Positions 1-8,471 of a stretch of DNA of 64,000 nucleotides are shown here, piece after piece (positions within the stretch are counted from its first letter, which is position 1; each line of letters begins with the position of its first letter). Made by a program: the position numbers and the translations under genes. Origin of the DNA: CBDDKZ01 sp965230415 (GTDB lineage Bacteria; Bacteroidota; Bacteroidia; Cytophagales; JAAEPT01); the NCBI GenBank assembly GCA_965230415.1, contig CBDDKZ010000005.1, positions 5,084,001 through 5,148,000 of the forward strand, in the 5' to 3' direction. The notes below the pieces were generated by a model. The model saw only the letters and a program-made list of their open reading frames with translations, ran no database searches and was not told the DNA's origin.

Positions 1-1107
1 ATTGGTATTATTTACATTAAGTGCACTGTTTACAAATGGATTTTCCCGGACAACACTTCGCCATGTGTTACGCTCCATTTCACCATCCAAACCAACATAA
101 ACTCTGAATCCGGGCGGGTAGCTAAGTACAAAATCCAGTAATACAGAAGGGTAAATATGCAAGTTCTTGGCACTACTCAATGTATCGTTTTCATAGGTAA
201 CGTTAAGCCCGGCGTCTATGTAAACCCTTCCTCTCTTAAATCGATAATGTGGCTTCACCATTACAAAATGACGTGCCAGCACACTGTCGCTATCCGACTT
301 GGCCGAGAAAGAAGTAGTTAAGTCCAGGTTGATCACACTGGTACTGTCCAATTTGTAATAGGCCCTACCTTTCAGTCCCCCTTCATTTTCATGCGTAGAA
401 TGGGTATCTGATAAACGTCTGAAATAGGGTACTAATTTATAGCCAATGGCAGCATCTTTATTGAATGCAGAAATTCCTGTATTGATGTTAAAACTATGAT
501 ATATCTTGCGTATTGAATCATGTTCCGGAATCTGCAAACCACCTGTTGTGTCATATCCATAATACCGAATAGCATTTCTGGAATAAGATAAGTCACCAAA
601 AATATCATAATGATCTTTATAATAGTTACCAAAAAGGCTAACACTATTCGCTCCACCACCGGAATTACGATCGTCTACAGGTCCCTTACGTGATGAATAG
701 TGTTTCAAGTGCGCACCATAGCGATAGGTATCATTACGTTTGCTCGTGGCAAAGCCTTCCAGATACGAAGTACCAAAGTTGCCGTACCCACCTTTGATAT
801 AATTTCCGAACAATTCTTCCTGTTTGGGAGGTTTAATTCCAAATAAGGGTATTTTGGGATTAACCTTATTCATATCAAACTCAAAGTCTTCAGACTGATA
901 TTGTTGCTTTGTGGTTTCTTTAACGGAAGGGCGTTCTTTTATTCTACTGTAGTTACGAGTAGCTGTGTCCAGCTCTATTTTTTTTGATACATCAAAAATA
1001 AGATTTCTATCAATTGAATTAGTAGTATCTTTTACTACTTCCTGCGCTTTGGCAAACTGGCTTACTGCCAACATTAAAAAAAATATGATTCCATATTTAT
1101 TAGTCAT
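1..1107 (-). CDS. Outer-membrane beta-barrel protein, 3' end beyond window
   Basis: Read on the minus strand from an ATG at 1107, the frame is open for 369 codons to base 1, so the C-terminal end lies outside the window. The product begins with a clear signal peptide (hydrophobic stretch ending in AKAQ). After a short linker it carries alternating aromatic and polar stretches typical of transmembrane beta strands (for example the YIKGGYGNFGTSY segment), with no visible TonB plug. It resembles plug-less, TonB-receptor-like outer-membrane barrels of Bacteroidota. Its ATG overlaps the stop of the upstream TPR gene by 8 bases, so the two are almost certainly co-transcribed and translationally coupled. 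Ligand or partner is unknown. The barrel call is inference from composition; the open frame and signal peptide are seen directly. Confidence 0.7.
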   Translation of the reverse strand, partial: MTNKYGIIFFLMLAVSQFAKAQEVVKDTTNSIDRNLIFDVSKKIELDTATRNYSRIKERPSVKETTKQQYQSEDFEFDMNKVNPKIPLFGIKPPKQEELFGNYIKGGYGNFGTSYLEGFATSKRNDTYRYGAHLKHYSSRKGPVDDRNSGGGANSVSLFGNYYKDHYDIFGDLSYSRNAIRYYGYDTTGGLQIPEHDSIRKIYHSFNINTGISAFNKDAAIGYKLVPYFRRLSDTHSTHENEGGLKGRAYYKLDSTSVINLDLTTSFSAKSDSDSVLARHFVMVKPHYRFKRGRVYIDAGLNVTYENDTLSSAKNLHIYPSVLLDFVLSYPPGFRVYVGLDGEMERNTWRSVVRENPFVNSALNVNNTN

Positions 1108-4100
1108 CAGTCCCCTCCTTTCCATCTATACTTCGTCCATTTTTAATATCTTCTTGTGAAAGGTCCAGGTCTTCATCTTCACTATCAAGACTCTTTTGCT
1201 CCTGTTCGATTTGATCGAGGCGTTCTTTTGCCAGCTCCTTGATCTGTTCATCAGGAAACTTTTCCAAAGATTTCAAAACAGCTACCGCATTGTAGTCTTC
1301 TTCAAGACCTATATAATTTTCAGCGGCCAGTAAAAATGATTTACCAATCCAATTGGTATAACTCGGAAAACGTTTTCTAAGTCCGCTTGTACTATCGATA
1401 GATGCCTTATATTCCTTTTTGAGAAAATAGACATGAGCCAAATCATAATCTGCTTCGCATCCATATTCGTCTGCTGCTGTATTTATCAACTCGCTATATA
1501 ATTTAATGGCAGCAGTAGTATCCCCCATTCCGAGTGTTCCTTTTCCTTTGTACAACTGTGCATAATGTTTAGTCCCAATCACTTTTTCCTCTCTGTCGAT
1601 TATTTCATTACAATATTCAATCGACTTTTGATAATCCTTATTACCATTATACGCTTTGATGAGGTCTGTAAAGATGATGATCTGCTCATCTTCACTTGAA
1701 CTTAGTTTTAATGCCTCTTCACCGTATTTAATGGCCTTCTCGTAGTATTCGCTTTCCAGCGTCAACATCAATAGATTATTGACACATTCATCGTAGTGGT
1801 TTTTCTCACCAAGTAACAACCATTCTTCGAAACCGCTAATTGCTTCCTCGTACTTTTCATCGTATTGGTAAGAATCTGCCATCAGGTATTTTGCCTCACC
1901 AACCAACTTTGATTCCGGATATTTTTTGATAAACGCCTGCATTTTAGAGACGGCCTTGGTAAAATTTCCGTTTTCGTATTCTTTGTATCCATCATTATAG
2001 ACCAGCCGCTCTATGTCCTTATTATCAGGATCGCATACTGCATACTTTTCAATTCTTTCGGTATAAGTATCTTCACCTAACTTTGAAAGGATGTCTTTTA
2101 TATTTACGATTGCATATTTCCCATATTCAGAACCACAATATTTATCAATCACATGATCGTAATCGTCTCTGGATTTCTCATAACTCTTAATGGCATTGTA
2201 CTGACCGGCTCTTTTCATTAATGCTGCCGGAATCAATTCATGTTTGGGGTATTGTTTAATAAGCTCAGTATAGGCCGTAATAGAAGCAACATTATTGGCG
2301 TTTGCACCTTGCAAATTGGCTACGGCAAATAAGGCCCTGGCTCTGTATACCGAATTGTCAAAATCATTGATAACAATATTATAGTACTTCAATGCAGCAT
2401 CTTCATCTTTGGATCGTTCGCTGAGGTCCCCCATTTGATAATAAACATAATCGAGACTCTTAACCTTGGCGTTAACGGCTTGTTTGTAATTTTTCATTGC
2501 TGCAATGAAATCGCGCTTGTAGAAATAACAATCGCCTAAACGAACCAGTGCATCGCTGTAATAGAATTGTTTTTTACTCTTTTTCAAACGGCGCGTGTAG
2601 AGTTCAAATTTATTCAGAGCCTTGTCATATTCTTTCCGGTTAAAATAAGCGTAGCCAATGCCATAAACTCCTCTGAGGTAATAAGGGGACTTGTCTGCAT
2701 CCGGAATCTTAAACAATGCGGCATAATCCAGCCATGCTTTATCCCAGTTAGTTAACAAAGAATAAGTCTCGCCTCGCCAAAACAATCCTCTAATAGTGTA
2801 CTTTTCGTCAATCTTGTTTTCTAAGGATTTATTAAAATAAGTGAGCGCTGCTTTGTACTTTCCTTTATTGAACAACTCTACTCCTTTGTGATAGCAAACC
2901 TTTTGGTAGGTTTTTTGTACATCTTGAGACGGTGATTTTATGCGCTCGATATATGAAATCGCCTCGTTGTAATCTTCCGAATTAAGGTAGGATTCTGCGG
3001 TTAATTCACTGGATTTTGATTTGTATTTGAGGTTTTCATCCAATTTTCTCAATAGGTCGAATGAGGCAATAGATTCTTTGAATAGTTTTTGCTCGTATTG
3101 TAGTTTAGCCAGGTTAAACAAAGACTCCATTTTAACTGACTTGTCATAATCTACGCTGGAAGCCTGCTGAAAAGCCAACAACGCGTAATCTTTATTTCCT
3201 TCTTTCAGGTAAGAATCTCCCAGGTAATAAGAAGCATATTGACCCAGCGAATCATTCACATCGATTACTCGCTTAAAGCTATTAATTGCAGCACTGTACT
3301 TTTGATTTTTCCAGCTTGCTATTCCATACCTATAGAGCACATTTGGAGAAGGCTTTTTTGTTTTACTAATGTATCTTTCATAGTACTCATCTGCTTTTTC
3401 GTAATTTTTTAAGCCATAATGAGCTTCTGCTATTAATAAATAAGCTTTATTCTCATTTCGAATTTTTGTTTTTCTTTCGAATACGCGTTCAGCGTAATCA
3501 ATGAGCTCCTTATACTTGTTTTGTCTGTGATAAACATTCATAATCATATAAGGAACCGTTGATTTATACAGGTCGACTTGTTCGGCAACCTGCAAATCGC
3601 GAATGGCCTCGTCGTAGTCTTCGTGTTTTATTTTAATATATCCTGAATAATAATTGGCAGCATAAGTATAATCATGATTCACTCCTTTAATGGCATCGAA
3701 ATTCTCTTCGGCTTTTTGAAAATCTTTAATTTTCACGTAGCTGTATCCTAGGTTAAACTGGGCTTCGTAACGATCCTTTTTGTCCAATTCCGAGAACTGT
3801 ATGCGTTCGTAACTTTCTATAGCTTCTTTATAGTCTCCACGATTATATTTATAACTACCTAATTCATAAAAAACATAAGGAGCTTTAGGGTGGCTTTCGT
3901 AGGTGTCACGCCAGTTAACCAATAACTGCTCGGTTTGAGGTTGCTCTAGTTGTAAAGCACAATGAGCCACATAGTACTCCGCTTCAATTGCCTTTAATTG
4001 ATCAGGATCGTTATGGAGATAATTCTGGAATACTTTTTGGGCTGCTGCGTATTTTTCTTTAGAAACGAGCTCAATTCCAAGCTCAAACTGCGTATTTTTA

Positions 4101-4183
4101 TGGGTCCTTGTAATGGAATGCTGTGCTATTGACAGCTTAAATAAGGCTATAAAAAAAGTATAAAATAATACCTTTCGAAACAT
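1100..4183 (-). CDS. Large secreted tetratricopeptide-repeat protein
   Basis: About 1027 residues made almost wholly of TPR units: repeated patterns such as YxxALxxFxxxL, with Y/A/F at the usual helix positions, running from about residue 30 to 980. The C-terminal tail is acidic (EDEDLDLSQED). The frame is open upstream to 4255, but the ATG at 4183 gives a normal signal peptide (MFRKVLFYTFFIALFKLSIAQ), so I start there. TPR arrays are protein-interaction scaffolds, and the signal peptide puts this one in the periplasm or at the outer membrane. It directly precedes and overlaps the barrel gene at 1-1107, so a periplasmic-scaffold-plus-barrel pair is the simplest reading. No enzymatic domain is visible. 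Confidence 0.88.
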   Translation of the reverse strand: MFRKVLFYTFFIALFKLSIAQHSITRTHKNTQFELGIELVSKEKYAAAQKVFQNYLHNDPDQLKAIEAEYYVAHCALQLEQPQTEQLLVNWRDTYESHPKAPYVFYELGSYKYNRGDYKEAIESYERIQFSELDKKDRYEAQFNLGYSYVKIKDFQKAEENFDAIKGVNHDYTYAANYYSGYIKIKHEDYDEAIRDLQVAEQVDLYKSTVPYMIMNVYHRQNKYKELIDYAERVFERKTKIRNENKAYLLIAEAHYGLKNYEKADEYYERYISKTKKPSPNVLYRYGIASWKNQKYSAAINSFKRVIDVNDSLGQYASYYLGDSYLKEGNKDYALLAFQQASSVDYDKSVKMESLFNLAKLQYEQKLFKESIASFDLLRKLDENLKYKSKSSELTAESYLNSEDYNEAISYIERIKSPSQDVQKTYQKVCYHKGVELFNKGKYKAALTYFNKSLENKIDEKYTIRGLFWRGETYSLLTNWDKAWLDYAALFKIPDADKSPYYLRGVYGIGYAYFNRKEYDKALNKFELYTRRLKKSKKQFYYSDALVRLGDCYFYKRDFIAAMKNYKQAVNAKVKSLDYVYYQMGDLSERSKDEDAALKYYNIVINDFDNSVYRARALFAVANLQGANANNVASITAYTELIKQYPKHELIPAALMKRAGQYNAIKSYEKSRDDYDHVIDKYCGSEYGKYAIVNIKDILSKLGEDTYTERIEKYAVCDPDNKDIERLVYNDGYKEYENGNFTKAVSKMQAFIKKYPESKLVGEAKYLMADSYQYDEKYEEAISGFEEWLLLGEKNHYDECVNNLLMLTLESEYYEKAIKYGEEALKLSSSEDEQIIIFTDLIKAYNGNKDYQKSIEYCNEIIDREEKVIGTKHYAQLYKGKGTLGMGDTTAAIKLYSELINTAADEYGCEADYDLAHVYFLKKEYKASIDSTSGLRKRFPSYTNWIGKSFLLAAENYIGLEEDYNAVAVLKSLEKFPDEQIKELAKERLDQIEQEQKSLDSEDEDLDLSQEDIKNGRSIDGKEGTDD

Positions 4184-4352
4184 ATTATTGATACAACTAT
4201 ATAATTTACATTTTATTGCACTATGCACATTTTTGCTGACGTAAGAAATCAGCAAAGTAAGTACAATTGGTAAGGTCAGTATTACCTGCCTCTATCAAAA
4301 ATAACTTAAATATTCACATTAATTGTGGGTTACTTGTGGAAACTTATCCACA

Positions 4353-6152
4353 TCATTTTCTTAAGTGAAAATCCAGATTTATATCTTCAGGTAAATCCTT
4401 AATCTTGCAAAAAATTAATCCATCAAGACAATTATTGAACTTCGGGTCAACATTAAAGGAAACAAGTTGTGCATTTTGCCTCACGTATTTTTTCAATAAA
4501 ACAGGCAATTTAAAACCCTTTGGTTCTATATCCACTATTATTTTCTCGAGCTCCTTAATAGATCCCTTACCCTGAGTAAGTATAGCAAAGTCAAAAGACT
4601 TTAGCTTTACTTTAAAAGGTTTGCGCGGTTTGATCATAGAAGCAATTTCTTTGTTCCAGTAGTATCTTTTCACGAAGTCCACTATAAGCGATTTGGATAC
4701 ACTTCCATATTGATCACTTATACTCACAGGGCCCATAATATACTCATACTCCCTATTTTTAGATAAAAATGCAGCTATTCCTTTCCAAAGTAACATTAAG
4801 GGAAAGGGTTTCTTTTGATAATCGAGATGTACAAAGGCCCTACCCAACTCTAAGGTATTTTTTAAAATGGGCTTCATTTCTTTCTTGAAAAAGAATAACG
4901 ATGAAATATAGAATCCCTTTTTGCCGTATTGTTTTATGATTTCTTTTCCAGGTCCCAATCTATAGGCTCCCACAATATTCAGTTTTTCGGTATCCCAGAT
5001 GAATAAGTGTTTAAATATGAGATCATATTCATCTATGTCTTTTGACATATTTGTTCCTTCTCCAACACTTCTAAAGCACACTTCACGTAAACGACCAATT
5101 TCGTCAATACTGGCAGGTATGGAAGAAGCGGAGGCACAATAAACCTGGTAATTCTTATATTCGTGTAACAAACATTCTTCATCCAGCAATTCAAGTTCCC
5201 TCGCAATTAACGAACGATCCACTGCATTGATGATAAGCTCCTGAGTTTTTTGATCTTTGACTTTGTGTAGCTCATTCTTAAAAAACTCATTAACGCTTAG
5301 CCCATTGTCGAGTGAATAGACACGTGCTCTTAAATAACGGCTTAAGCGGTGAAGCTCTTCAAATCTTTGCCATTCAGCCGGTTCAATTGCTTTTCCGATT
5401 CGAACATTGATGAGGGCTCCTTTCTTCTTAAAAAGCTCCGAAGGAATTCTTGCTGTACGCAATGCCGGATGTATGGCGCCAAGCATTTGAAACAGGGCAC
5501 TGTTCTTTCCCTGAAAAAATACCGGTACAATCGGGATATTAGCTTTCTGAATTAACCTTATGGCATTCTTATCCCATTTTTTGTCTGTTACCGTCCGTCT
5601 TTTTAATTGAAACGATGAAACTTCACCTGCAGGAAAAATACCTACACATTCACCTTTGTCAAGTTTAAGCAGCATTTGTCGTACCCCTGAAAAGCTATTA
5701 TTGACATGTTTGGAACCTGTAAACGGATCTACGTAAATAAAATACTCATCCAAACGCTTCAATCTGTTGAGCATAAAATTGCCCATAACCTGAAAGTCCG
5801 GCCTGATAGAAGCAATAGTCTTAATGAGTATCAGACCGTCGAGCAAGCCAAAAGGATGATTAGAAATAACAATAAAAGGTCCCTCCTTTGGAATATGGCT
5901 CAAGTCCTCTTCGCTTATTTGTTCTTTAATTGTTAAGAGTTCTAAAATTTTGTCAATAAAAGCCACATGACTTTTGTCACTGGCCGAATCATATAACTCA
6001 TTAATAGCATTCAGATTCAGGGAATTCATTAACAAATCCGAAATGCTTCCGGATATTTTTTCACCAAAAGGTAAAATAGATTGTAATTCTTTTCTCTCAA
6101 CAACGGGCATATAAAGATTTGAAAGCGCAGATATCGCTTGAAAATAAGGCAA
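4353..6152 (-). CDS. Bifunctional acyltransferase, PlsC-GNAT fusion (OlsF-like aminolipid synthesis)
   Basis: A 599-residue fusion. Residues about 85-270 are a PlsC/lysophospholipid acyltransferase domain: H99 and D105 in the NHPFGLLDG block (spacing H-x5-D), the FPAGEVS block near residue 175, and the VPVFFQG block near 210. Residues about 320-560 match the acyl-ACP-dependent N-acyltransferase (OlsB-type, Acetyltransf_5) pattern: a CFRSVGEGT segment, IWD, VGAYRLG and ELGRAFV. In Serratia and Flavobacterium, fused OlsF proteins of this layout make ornithine lipids alone. In Bacteroides, separate GlsB and GlsA make glycine lipids. The head-group amino acid here (ornithine, glycine or other) cannot be told from sequence. 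The product is probably a cytoplasmic peripheral membrane enzyme. It lies alone, 170 bases upstream of the TPR gene on the same strand. Confidence 0.85.
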   Translation of the reverse strand: MPYFQAISALSNLYMPVVERKELQSILPFGEKISGSISDLLMNSLNLNAINELYDSASDKSHVAFIDKILELLTIKEQISEEDLSHIPKEGPFIVISNHPFGLLDGLILIKTIASIRPDFQVMGNFMLNRLKRLDEYFIYVDPFTGSKHVNNSFSGVRQMLLKLDKGECVGIFPAGEVSSFQLKRRTVTDKKWDKNAIRLIQKANIPIVPVFFQGKNSALFQMLGAIHPALRTARIPSELFKKKGALINVRIGKAIEPAEWQRFEELHRLSRYLRARVYSLDNGLSVNEFFKNELHKVKDQKTQELIINAVDRSLIARELELLDEECLLHEYKNYQVYCASASSIPASIDEIGRLREVCFRSVGEGTNMSKDIDEYDLIFKHLFIWDTEKLNIVGAYRLGPGKEIIKQYGKKGFYISSLFFFKKEMKPILKNTLELGRAFVHLDYQKKPFPLMLLWKGIAAFLSKNREYEYIMGPVSISDQYGSVSKSLIVDFVKRYYWNKEIASMIKPRKPFKVKLKSFDFAILTQGKGSIKELEKIIVDIEPKGFKLPVLLKKYVRQNAQLVSFNVDPKFNNCLDGLIFCKIKDLPEDINLDFHLRK

Positions 6153-6285
6153 CTAGGATTTCACTCACTGTAATAATCTAAGCGATAGCCGGAATGTTAA
6201 ACTTTATTATTATGCCTGCAAGATCTTAAAGAGATTATAATTCTCTATTTTCAAATAGTTAAAAAAAAGTAAACTCGAACTTAAT

Positions 6286-6699
6286 TTAATATTTAGCAGC
6301 CCGGGCACTCGATGCTCCCTGTGTAATTACATTGCCTTGATTGTCAAAGTGTGTCGTCTCTTTTGACCATTTGCCGAATTCTGACGAATACCAGTGATAA
6401 TCAGCTTCTTTCACTGCTCCGTTGTCATGAAATTTTAATAATATCGTCGACTTGATCCCAATTCGAGATAGTGTTCTTTCATACACCTTTTTACCCTTCG
6501 TATTAAAAACGTAAATGAACCCCTTTCTGGAAGTATTTCCTTTTGCTGGCAAATACTCAATAGAAGCATTTCTTCCGTTTTTATGGAAGCAGTAGGAATA
6601 AACTCCATCAATCTCTTTCATGACCGTCCGGTTTATTTGGGATTTGCCTTCAAGAAAAAGATAACATAACAAGAAGTTTAATAAAATAAATTTCCTCAT
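6286..6699 (-). CDS. Small secreted protein of unknown function, MORN_2-like
   Basis: The 137-residue product starts with a signal peptide (MRKFILLNFLLCYLFLEGKSQ). The mature part contains segments such as KFHDNGAVKEADYHW and HFDNQGNVITQG that resemble the F-x-D/N-G-x-(L/V)-K-E half-repeats of MORN_2/YwqK-type proteins, but only loosely. No catalytic motif is visible. Its promoter is probably the minus-strand element at 6803-6834. It is followed on the minus strand by the acyltransferase gene after 133 bases, with no evidence of a shared role. I do not recognise a specific function. Confidence 0.6.
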   Translation of the reverse strand: MRKFILLNFLLCYLFLEGKSQINRTVMKEIDGVYSYCFHKNGRNASIEYLPAKGNTSRKGFIYVFNTKGKKVYERTLSRIGIKSTILLKFHDNGAVKEADYHWYSSEFGKWSKETTHFDNQGNVITQGASSARAAKY

Positions 6700-7122
6700 G
6701 GTTGCTGGTTGATTTCATTTGAGACAAACTGATAAATGCTACTTCATAATTCATACATTTACAGCGAATTGCCCCTCTTAACAGTTCATGAGCTTGTTAA
6801 CGCAAATGTAGCAAAAAAGATTCATTTGTTTCAACGAACATACACAAACTTTATACCGATAATTAACTACGACCCACGAATGCACACAACTAAATTTGGT
6901 ATAATTAGCTCATTTTGCCTCATTTACTGCTAAAAACATATAACCCAGGAGTTTAAAAAAATACAAGTTCAGCATTAATATAATAAAAAAATGACAAGAA
7001 TTTTGTTTGAAAATATTTAAACTATAAGCGCCTAATTAAATTTCTTCCTGTACTCAAAAGCTAATTTTTATAAATTGCAATAAATCGTAACTTCACATTA
7101 TCATATTAAAAATATATAAGTT
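6700..7122. other. Intergenic region, divergent, no gene seen
   Basis: This AT-rich stretch separates the minus-strand secreted-protein gene from ferritin. It holds the minus-strand promoter at 6803-6834 and an isolated TAAATTTG (6891-6898, plus) with no good upstream partner. A 65-codon open frame at 6736-6933 has no family resemblance, no coding-like composition and lies across the promoter, so I do not call it. I saw no iron-box-type palindrome before ferritin. Confidence 0.5.
6803..6834 (-). promoter_or_regulatory. Bacteroidota-type promoter for the small secreted protein
   Basis: Read on the minus strand this is TTG-N21-TACATTTG, which fits the known Bacteroidota sigma-factor consensus TTG-N17-23-TAnnTTTG. 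Transcription would start near 6796, about 95 bases before the ATG at 6699. Supported by pattern only. Confidence 0.45.
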
Positions 7123-7665
7123 GTGTTAGATCAAGAAGCATCGTTGAACAAAGAAGTAGAGAGTGCTCTTAATGAGCAAATAAAATTTGAGTCTCAAGCA
7201 GCCGCGAACTATTTAGCTATGGCTGCCTGGTGTGATGCCAACGGGTATGAAAACTGCTCGAATTTCTTTTTTAACCAATCAGGAGAGGAAAGACAACATA
7301 TGCTCAAGATATTCAAATATATGAGTGACGAGGGTTCAAGACCAATAATTCCTATGGTTGAACAACCAAAGCAAGAATTTACCTCTTTGCAAGAAGTATT
7401 TTCTTATTCATTGTCGGGAGAAATCCAGGTAACAAAAGCCATTCACAAATTAATAAAAGTCACCAGGGATGTAGAAGACTTCACGACAGAAAACTTCATG
7501 CAATGGTTTGTTAAAGAACAGCGGGAGGAAGAACAAAAAATGCGAAGGGTATTAGACCTGTTCAAAGTGATAAAACCAGAAGAATTGGCCCCTTTTATGG
7601 TTGATGACCGCATTACAAAAATTGCCAGCGCTGCTGCAGATAATAACAATGATGCGGAAGCCTGA
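7123..7665 (+). CDS. Ferritin, non-haem type
   Basis: A 180-residue ferritin. It stores iron by oxidising Fe2+ at a di-iron ferroxidase centre and depositing it inside a 24-subunit shell. Expected ligands are present: E23 in the first helix, E56 and H59 in the GEERQH motif, E near residue 100 in SGEIQ, and the acidic/Gln run in the fourth helix (KEQREEEQ). The start is GTG at 7123. No ATG lies in frame nearby, and the protein begins where family members begin (helix ALNEQIKFE). The C-terminus is extended and polar (AAADNNNDAEA). It precedes the nrtR-like gene by only 20 bases on the same strand, so read-through into it is possible. Confidence 0.92.
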   Translation: MLDQEASLNKEVESALNEQIKFESQAAANYLAMAAWCDANGYENCSNFFFNQSGEERQHMLKIFKYMSDEGSRPIIPMVEQPKQEFTSLQEVFSYSLSGEIQVTKAIHKLIKVTRDVEDFTTENFMQWFVKEQREEEQKMRRVLDLFKVIKPEELAPFMVDDRITKIASAAADNNNDAEA

Positions 7666-7685
7666 GCTTAAGAAATAATCATTGG

Positions 7686-8384
7686 ATGGAATCTACACCC
7701 GCCCCTATACAGGATATAAAAGTTGCGGTAGATGCCGTGGTGTTTGGTTACAATTCTTCGAAAGGTCTGCAGGTTCTTCTGATTAAACGGAATATTGAGC
7801 CTTTTATGAACAGCTGGGCACTACCTGGCGGACTTGTCTTGAACAGTGAAAAGCTTGAACAAGCTGTATTGAGGGAGTTAAAAGAAGAAGCCGGCATCTC
7901 TCTTGAATACCTGGAACAGTTGTATACATTTGGAGCCCCCAACAGAGACCCCAGAAACAGAGCCATTTCTATAGCTTATTACGGACTCGTAAAACCAGAT
8001 ATATTTCAATTGAAAGCCAGCACTGATGCGAAAGATGCTAAATGGTTTGCAATAGGTAAACTTCCCGAATTAGCTTTTGATCACCAACACATTCTGGAAA
8101 CTGCTATTTCACGATTGAGAGCCAAAATCAGGTATGAACCAATTGGTTTTGATCTGCTAGATAATAAATTCCCGTTTTCCGAACTGGAAAAATTGTATGC
8201 AGCCGTATTGGACAGACCTATTGATCGAAGGAATTTTAAAAAAAAGATCCTCAAATACGGAATTTTAGTAGAAACAGATGAGCGACAGAAACATAGCGGT
8301 GCCGGGCGGCCTGGATTTTTATATCGCTTTGATTTACAACAGTATAACAAACTTAAGAAAGAAGGTATTCACTTCGAAATCTAA
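7686..8384 (+). CDS. nrtR: NrtR-type Nudix transcriptional regulator
   Basis: 232 residues. Residues about 10-145 form a Nudix domain with a complete Nudix box (G-x5-E-x7-REL-x-EE-x-GI, in the stretch from GGLVLN to KEEAGI). Residues about 155-230 form the winged helix typical of NrtR: FPFSELEKLYAAVLDR, RNFKKKIL and a C-terminal RPGFLYRFD. NrtR proteins bind ADP-ribose or related metabolites through the Nudix part and repress NAD-biosynthesis genes; relatives in Bacteroidota regulate sugar use. The gene sits directly before nadM-nadV, so an NAD role is strongly favoured, and a candidate operator lies between the two (8437-8465). The intact Nudix box leaves some hydrolase activity possible. 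Confidence 0.87.
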   Translation: MESTPAPIQDIKVAVDAVVFGYNSSKGLQVLLIKRNIEPFMNSWALPGGLVLNSEKLEQAVLRELKEEAGISLEYLEQLYTFGAPNRDPRNRAISIAYYGLVKPDIFQLKASTDAKDAKWFAIGKLPELAFDHQHILETAISRLRAKIRYEPIGFDLLDNKFPFSELEKLYAAVLDRPIDRRNFKKKILKYGILVETDERQKHSGAGRPGFLYRFDLQQYNKLKKEGIHFEI

Positions 8385-8414
8385 CCTAAGCAGCCTCATT
8401 TTATCTTTTTTTTC

Positions 8415-8444
8415 TTTGATAAGGAACTTAATTAATTATATTTG
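8415..8444 (+). promoter_or_regulatory. Promoter of the NAD-salvage operon
   Basis: TTTG (8415-8418), an 18-base spacer, then TATATTTG (8437-8444): a close match to the Bacteroidota promoter consensus TTTG/TTG-N17-23-TAnnTTTG. Initiation is expected near 8451, giving a leader of about 20 bases before the ATG at 8472. The -7 element is also the left arm of the inverted repeat at 8437-8465. Confidence 0.7.
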
Positions 8445-8465
8445 CGTATATATTACACAAATATA
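8437..8465. promoter_or_regulatory. Candidate NrtR operator, 29-bp inverted repeat
   Basis: The left arm TATATTTGCGTA and right arm TACACAAATATA are reverse complements except at one position, with a 5-base centre. The palindrome covers the -7 element and start site of the NAD operon, where a bound repressor would block initiation. It lies between the NrtR-like gene and the genes NrtR proteins normally control. The palindrome is seen directly; its binding by NrtR is inferred. Confidence 0.6.
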
Positions 8466-8471
8466 AAATAT

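Noticed and set aside
6736..6933. 65-codon open frame on the plus strand
   Set aside because: No family resemblance, odd composition, and it runs across a minus-strand promoter; most likely chance.
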